Shown one piece after another: positions 58,801 to 64,000 of a DNA stretch of 64,000 bases. The notes under the pieces were generated by a model. It had not been told where the DNA came from, made no database searches, and was given only the letters and a program-made list of their open reading frames with translations. The position numbers and the translations under genes were made by a program. Location of the stretch: the NCBI RefSeq assembly GCF_900496995.4, contig NC_044018.1, positions 6,534,501-6,598,500 of the forward strand, read 5' to 3'. This DNA is from Aquila chrysaetos chrysaetos. Its lineage: Eukaryota > Chordata > Aves > Accipitriformes > Accipitridae. Position 1 is the first letter of the stretch; the number at the start of each line of letters is the position of its first letter.

Positions 58801-59510
58801 GTTTGAGCTGCCAGTTGTGAGTGAGGAGATGGGGGATTTGGCAGCTGTGAAATTTCTTGAAAGCTTACCATCACTTAATGAGAAAGAGAACTTGGTACCT
58901 TCAGCTAGCGATGCAGAGAAGACAGTAGAGCTAATTTCGTCTGATATTCAGCTTTCTTTGGGAGAGAAGGCAGAGAAACTGGAATTGAATTTGTCTGGAA
59001 TTCATAAAGCAGAAGCTATACAAGAAGATTGGATGGAAGTAGAGCCTCCTCCCCTAAGGCTGTCTTCATCTGGTGGTAGACCTGAGAAACAACTGGACCT
59101 GAAGACCAATGACATGCTGTCAATGCTAGGTGCTGAAATTGAGCAGCTTCTGGAACTGGTGCTGCCTGATGCGCAGCCATCTCGGGAAGGCGGGGAGGAG
59201 GACTCTTTAGGGTTGGAACATGCTGCACTGCAAAGTTCTGCAAACAGTGGAAGTCAATTTTCATTTCTTACAAAAGACTTAACAAATCAGATGCCTGTTT
59301 GCACTGTAAAATCATGTGACTGCAAAGTTGAGAAATGTAAGGAGTGGCAGGAGAAGAACAATGACTGTTATGTGGAAGAATGGATGAAACAAGACTTGAC
59401 TTACTTGCTTAAAGAATGTGGAAATGCACGTGTGCAGTCTTTAGACTGTAAGTCTGGGGATGAAGAACTAGAAAAAAAGCAAAATGAGAACTTGGCTGAC
59501 TGTGGTGCAG
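52868..59510 (+). CDS. TDRD6: TDRD6 exon 1 (6.6-kb coding exon, seven Tudor domains)
   Basis: One uninterrupted exon of 6,643 nt, as in mammals. The donor is GGTGCAG|GTAAAG. The frame would run 58 nt on to a TGA at about 59567 if unspliced, giving a shorter protein lacking the last Tudor fold. Ends in phase 1. Confidence 0.94.
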
Positions 59511-62500
59511 GTAAAGTATCTGATTTTAAGGAGTTAAATAATCAAAATGTTGTGTACATTCAAACATGAGAATAGCTTTCTTGTAGAAACCTGATTTTTA
59601 TTCCCTAATAAGTTACTGTATTAGTGTTAATGTTGGTATGCTTTGATGGGTTAAGGACATAAGACTAAGTGTAAGTATCTTATGGATAATGTGACAGTCT
59701 AACAGCAAGTAGTCTTACTTTGAGAGGTTAATGATACTATGATTGGAAATTATTTCTGAACATGAACTGCATTTTCAAGACTGTTCAGGATGACAAATTT
59801 TTAACTTTCAAATATTTATTAAGTAGTTTGGAGGGGGAAGGGGAGTACAGGAGCAGGGTTGTGAGGCATTTGAGGGGTTTGGAGGGGTTGTTTTTGTGGT
59901 GTGGTTTTTTTTTTTTCTTCATTGATATGTCATCATTTTTGTAGAACACAATGAGTATACTTGTAATCTGAAGGGCTTTGCTGTTGGTTCCAAATGTGTG
60001 GTGTGGACCTCTCTAAAATGGTGTGAGGCTCGTATTTTGGAGGTATCCGAAAAAGGTACCAGGGTAAGTATGGTTGAATACTTTCTGCATTTTTAAGATC
60101 TGGTCCTTCTTTTGGTCTTTCTCCAAACTTCGAGTATTTTACAGAAGTGTATTAAAGAATTTAAGAGTTAGTATTGCAAAAGCTGCTTCTGGACTTAGAG
60201 GCTACATAGAAGCAGCAGTGTCTCAAACCAAGCAGATGTTGTATGTCAATGCTTGATATTCCCTTCACATCTTATTCCCCTGCATTGAGTGGGAAGACTG
60301 AAGGATCTGGCTCCAGTTTGAGATACATACTCATATGTGTGTGGTTCTGTCTGGCCTGCAAGTTAATGTTCTGCTGTGGGGCTGTGTTACCATTAAATGC
60401 TCATGAAACTTAGCGTTATTTTACTGATGTTTTGAGGAGTTAGTGCTAGAACTTGGGAAGAAACTTAAATTATACTGTAATTAATAATGAATACAGAACT
60501 ATTCCTACTTCAGTGAAATACATATTGAATTAGTGGTTGGTGGGAGTTAACTTTAACAGTAGATTATAATCTAATGGGCTGCCTTGTTCTGCTGCTGTTT
60601 AAGCTATGGGATAAATGAGAAGCCTTCCTCCTGTTCAGGGGGAGTGCGTGTGTGTATGTACACATATGCACAGACATGCTTACATAGAAGGGCAGCTGTA
60701 ATTCAAGGTTGCAAATCCAAAAGATCATTTCATAAAAGTAACTTTGTGGAAGATTGAATGCCTGAGATCATGGAAGCCAGCTCTTTTGCTAGTAGATTTC
60801 TTAGGTATCTAAAGCTAACCTCAGCTGTATTGAGATGTCAGTGTCAGGTATGTAGTGATATCCTTATTCATCTGTTTCCTGCTGGTTCTGATATAGTAGG
60901 TGTTTTCCAGCCTTTCCCTCTTGCCATACTGGGGTTAGAAGCCCAGGAGAGCCTTGAGCAGATTCAGTGGCAATATTCAGCTGTATTAGAGGTTAACTTG
61001 CTCTTCCTTGCAAGATCCAGACTGAAAGCCTTCTCAAAGGCAGGGAGTCCTCAATTGTGTTTTCCTACTGCTATGTCTTATTTGCTGAGTGTATTCTCAG
61101 GATCCACTGCTGTGTTAGGTACAATTTGGCTCTGTCTGTACAGGTCTTGAATCTCTCCAGTGGCAATGAGGAGATTGTGGATCCTGAGAATGTCTGGAAC
61201 TGTATTCCTGACTGGGCTTGCAGATCATCTGAGGTATGGCGGTGTGGTAGTGGACTGGGCAGGACAGTACCGATTTTTAGAGAGGGCACTCTGAGTTTAG
61301 TTGTGATTCTTCCTGTGTCACCATGAAAATAGAAAGGCAAAGTAGCATTAATCTAAATCTGTGCATTCATGCCAACTGCTAGAAGCACAGTTTTTTTTCT
61401 TTAAGACATCACATTGTCCTTCTTTAATAGATCTCTATGGAGACTATAGAAACTTGTATAAATACATTATATAATTGATGTAATTTATGTAAACTCTTTA
61501 TATAGACTGTCAGCCATTTGGCCTGAGGACTGTGAATTCAATCTGGGAATAGATTAATGAAAACAGCTTGAAGGAAGAAACGTTACTGAAAGACTACTAT
61601 TAATCACGAACTGTAGAACAATGCTGATATGTGGATTTTGAGCATGTAACTAACTGGTAAATCATGAAAAATACTTCTATTAAGAAGTAATTAGGAAAAG
61701 ATAGTAAGATTTTCACCAATGTTCTTCATGAAGTACTAATAAATGAACAAGTCATGTCTGGAACCCAAAACTCAGGTCATCAGCCATGCTGCTGGCGATG
61801 GTAACAGAATGCATTTCCAGTTCATCCTTCACATGCAGTTTTTGCATCAAAGCAAAAAGTGGGCAGAAGGCTTCTGTAGTGAGTTGTAAGGTGGGAAAAC
61901 AGTGGTAAATAAGAGTCCAGCAGTGCTGATGTAAACAGTCTAGTATTGAAGGAAGCACCTCAATGGAAAACTATCTTTGCAATAGTGTCAGCTTCCTAAC
62001 AGAATCCCCTTTTGTTTAGGCAATAACCCCTGTAATGGAAAACTTGCAGTCCTTACCAGAGGAGTCCTTACTTCAAGGTGAGACTACCTTAAAGCTCTCA
62101 AAGAGGTTGTGTACTTGGTGTTCGGATGCTTTCTAATTTTCTAGAAAATACTTTATTTTAGAAAATACAGCTGAAACACTTTTTTTAACTTAAGTATTTA
62201 ATACTGTTGTAATTTTCTTAGTAGCATTAGCTTATGTACTGTGAGTTTAATGGTGAATACATGCAATGAAGCTGCTACTCTGTCTTGATTAGAAATCAAT
62301 TTAGTATTCATTTATTCAACCTAGTGGATTGAGCCTCTTGGACAAGCTGGGGTGGTACACTGAAGTTACAGATTTTGGTAGGGTTTTGAGCATCGGCCAC
62401 CAGCATGCTCACGTTTCTGAGGCAAGGTGAGCGACTGCTAGGCAGACTCTACTAAGCATTGTAGTCTGGGATTTGAATGCCCCAGTCCCTTAATAGATCT

Positions 62501-63684
62501 ATGAATCTGAACCCATAATAATACCATCTCAGTTGTTTTAAGGATAGTTTGTGAATAGTGCATGTACATGTTTATTGTTACTTAAAAATTTTAAGGTGTT
62601 ACTGGTGAACACCTATTCTGTGTACCAAAGAAAATAGTACAGGTTCTTTCTGATTATATACTATTTGTATAATCTATGGAATCATAGAGTAGTTCTGGTT
62701 GTAAGGGACCTTTGGAGGTGCTCAAAGCAGGATCAACTAGATCGGGTTGCTTAGGACTTTCCTTTCAGGTCTGGAACCTATCCAAGGATGGAGATTCCAG
62801 AACCTCTCTGGGCACCTTGTTCCTGTGTTTGACCAGTGGTTGCCTGATGGAGACTGAATTAAGCTGAAGTAGAGATAGCATTTGTGTTTTCAGTGATTGA
62901 ATTGGTTATTGTATTTCAGTACAACTGTACTGAAAGCTGACTGGTTTATGGGTAACAAATAACGAAGCCTGCAACAGAGATTTAGTTACTTGTTGGGCAA
63001 AAAAGTAGTTAAAAGAACTTGATTAAAATGTTAAACTCAATCCTCCCTCAATTACATCACTCAAATGCAGGATTATTCTTGATCTTGCTGTTTCTGGTTT
63101 TGATAATACTTTTACAGTTTTTACCACTCTTTGGTAGCTAATTATTATTGTCCAAACCTGCCTATTGTCTGTGTTCTTGAATACTTTGCACGGTATTAGT
63201 GTATGCACTGCACTGCAGCAACAGTGCAGAAAATGTGAGCTAAGGTCACGCAACCATGTGGCACAGAACTGGATCTTGCTGTGCACATGGGCCACGGCCT
63301 GAATGCCAGTTTGAGTAGAAGGTACCTGATCCACAGGATGCAAAACCTCTCCTGCCGAGGCTTATGCTAAGCCCACTGAGGAATGGAGTGGCTTAAACTT
63401 GTAACTGAAATCTGGGAGCACTGCTTGCTTCATCTTCTTGGGCAGTTCTGTTTCAACTGTCTTATCTGTATATAACTTTGCAAGTTTATTCTTTTAATAT
63501 GGTCCAATATGTTGATGACATTTAGTCTGAAGCCTTGTAGAGCTATGACTTCAGATACTAATGCACTTATACATGTTTATTGAAACACCTTGATAGGTCT
63601 AATCTGTTTTTATTCCCTGTAGAAAAGCAAACTGGCTGCGGTTCAGATTTGCCTGAAGATCCTCATGTCCTCCAACATTCCTGA
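52868..63684 (+). CDS. TDRD6: TDRD6, Tudor domain-containing protein 6, complete, 5 coding exons
   Basis: A germ-cell protein of the chromatoid body/nuage that binds dimethyl-arginine partners such as PIWI proteins; in mouse it is needed for spermatid development. Exons 52868-59510, 59945-60063, 61144-61233, 62020-62077 and 63623-63684 total 6,972 nt, about 2,323 aa (human about 2,096). Tudor cores by residue: about 81-107 (LWYRCC), 318-367 (WYRA..FVDYGRKE), 556-594 (FYRA..LVDRGN), 844-889 (WYRA..YVDYGN), 1061-1106 (WYRG..FVDFGN), 1371-1418 (WYRA..YIDYGN), 1601-1647 (FYRA..HVDYGS), plus a C-terminal one from exons 2-3 (KCVVWTSLKWCEARI). The ATG at 52868 matches the conserved N-terminus (ALRV...VVRLWGLLG). 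The frame is open upstream to 52712 but with no ATG. Acidic, disordered residues 1,700-2,200 contain diverged repeats. Confidence 0.96.
58609..59240 (+). repeat. Diverged ~20-residue protein repeat inside TDRD6 exon 1
   Basis: About eight to ten imperfect units of the pattern LEL-x(4-5)-Q-x-S-x-GE-x(2)-E, for example ILELEALSVQYSFGEETKEA, LETESLEMQTALGSEAREK, VELISSDIQLSLGEKAEK, LDLKTNDMLSMLGAEIEQ and LELVLPDAQPSREGGEE. They lie at roughly residues 1,914-2,124, in the acidic region after the seventh Tudor domain. Confidence 0.6.
59945..60063 (+). CDS. TDRD6: TDRD6 exon 2
   Basis: Acceptor TTTGTAG|AACAC, donor CCAGG|GTAAGT. Encodes GSKCVVWTSLKWCEARILEV then SEKGTR, the first half of a C-terminal Tudor fold. 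119 nt. Confidence 0.92.
61144..61233 (+). CDS. TDRD6: TDRD6 exon 3
   Basis: Acceptor TGTACAG|GTCTT, donor TCTGAG|GTATGG. Encodes VLNLSSGNEEIVDPENVWNC then IPDWACRSSE, closing the C-terminal Tudor fold. 90 nt. Confidence 0.92.
62020..62077 (+). CDS. TDRD6: TDRD6 exon 4
   Basis: Acceptor GTTTAG|GCAAT, donor CTTCAAG|GTGAGA. Encodes AITPVMENLQSLPEESLLQ. Frame and phases fit; it is less conserved, so support is mainly from splice sites. Confidence 0.75.
62678..62837 (-). mobile_element. Old CR1 3' tail
   Basis: Lies in TDRD6 intron 4. Plus strand atggaatcatagagtagttc then gtaagggacctttggaggtg ... gaacctctctgggcaccttg is the reverse complement of a CR1 3' end. Confidence 0.75.
63623..63684 (+). 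CDS. TDRD6: TDRD6 exon 5 (C-terminus and stop)
   Basis: Acceptor CCTGTAG|AAAAG. Encodes EKQTGCGSDLPEDPHVLQHS and TGA. Phase fits exon 4. Alternative 3' ends are possible. Confidence 0.7.
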
Positions 63685-64000
63685 AACCAAGTGACATGCT
63701 CACCATATGAAGCTGAACAAGTACCTGTGTACACGAAGATTCCCATGAAAATCTGTTTTCGTGGGAACACAAATACAAGTGAAGCATGGAGAGGTTTTTT
63801 TTTTTTCTACCTAACTCAGCAAATGCCTGTCACTATCATACTTCCCTGTCAAGGAATAGTGCTTGTTGGTAGATTGTTATTGTCAGCTTGGCTTCTTAGA
63901 GCTGTACTTTCTTACGTAAGAATTTGCCTCTTGACTGGCATTCCACACTGAATGTGCGTGTGCACTAACTTTTATCTAGCTGTTGGTGGGTGGTTCTTGA
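63685..64000 (+). other. TDRD6 3' UTR, cut by the window end
   Basis: No AATAAA is seen before the window ends. It contains a T-run near 63796 and the hairpin at 63740-63767. Confidence 0.5.
63740..63767 (+). other. Hairpin in the TDRD6 3' UTR
   Basis: ttcccatgaaaa and ttttcgtgggaa pair as a 12-bp stem (eleven Watson-Crick pairs and one G-U) around the 4-nt loop tctg, 56 nt after the stop codon. Confidence 0.6.

Overview
The window is vertebrate nuclear DNA, almost certainly from a bird. The evidence is many 5'-truncated CR1 LINE fragments with the avian-type 3' tail, two avian-type solo ERV LTRs, compact introns, and the gene order CYP39A1 - SLC25A27 - TDRD6 also found in other amniotes. 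The species cannot be read from the sequence. The LTR type hints at a neoavian bird, which is inference.

Layout. Positions 1 to about 11,190 are intergenic; I see old repeats there (a MIR-like SINE and two palindromic MITE-like repeats) but no gene I can support. CYP39A1 (minus strand, 12 coding exons, 33,553 down to 11,989) is complete and predicts 466 aa with all splice phases consistent. A 5.1-kb head-to-head interval (33,554-38,698) separates it from SLC25A27/UCP4 (plus strand, 9 coding exons, 38,699-50,146, 323 aa). TDRD6 (plus strand, a 6.6-kb first coding exon followed by four small ones, 52,868-63,684, about 2,323 aa) starts in a CpG-rich promoter. The window ends in the TDRD6 3' flank.

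Functions. CYP39A1 is an ER oxysterol 7-alpha-hydroxylase of bile-acid synthesis. SLC25A27 is a mitochondrial inner-membrane carrier. TDRD6 is a germ-granule multi-Tudor protein. They are neighbours by ancestral synteny, not a functional operon.

Most notable observation: the head-to-head interval holds two decayed extra copies of CYP39A1 exons, exon 10 (exact 89-nt length, both splice dinucleotides kept, internal stop) and exon 11 (10-nt deletion). They are in the same order and strand as in the gene and carry flanking intron sequence. This looks like the remnant of a genomic duplication of the 3' part of CYP39A1, placed upstream of the functional gene. Other observations are a diverged repeat of about 20 residues in the TDRD6 C-terminal half, uORFs before TDRD6, a 12-bp hairpin in its 3' flank, and nested CR1 insertions. 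I found no tRNA, rRNA or CRISPR-like element.
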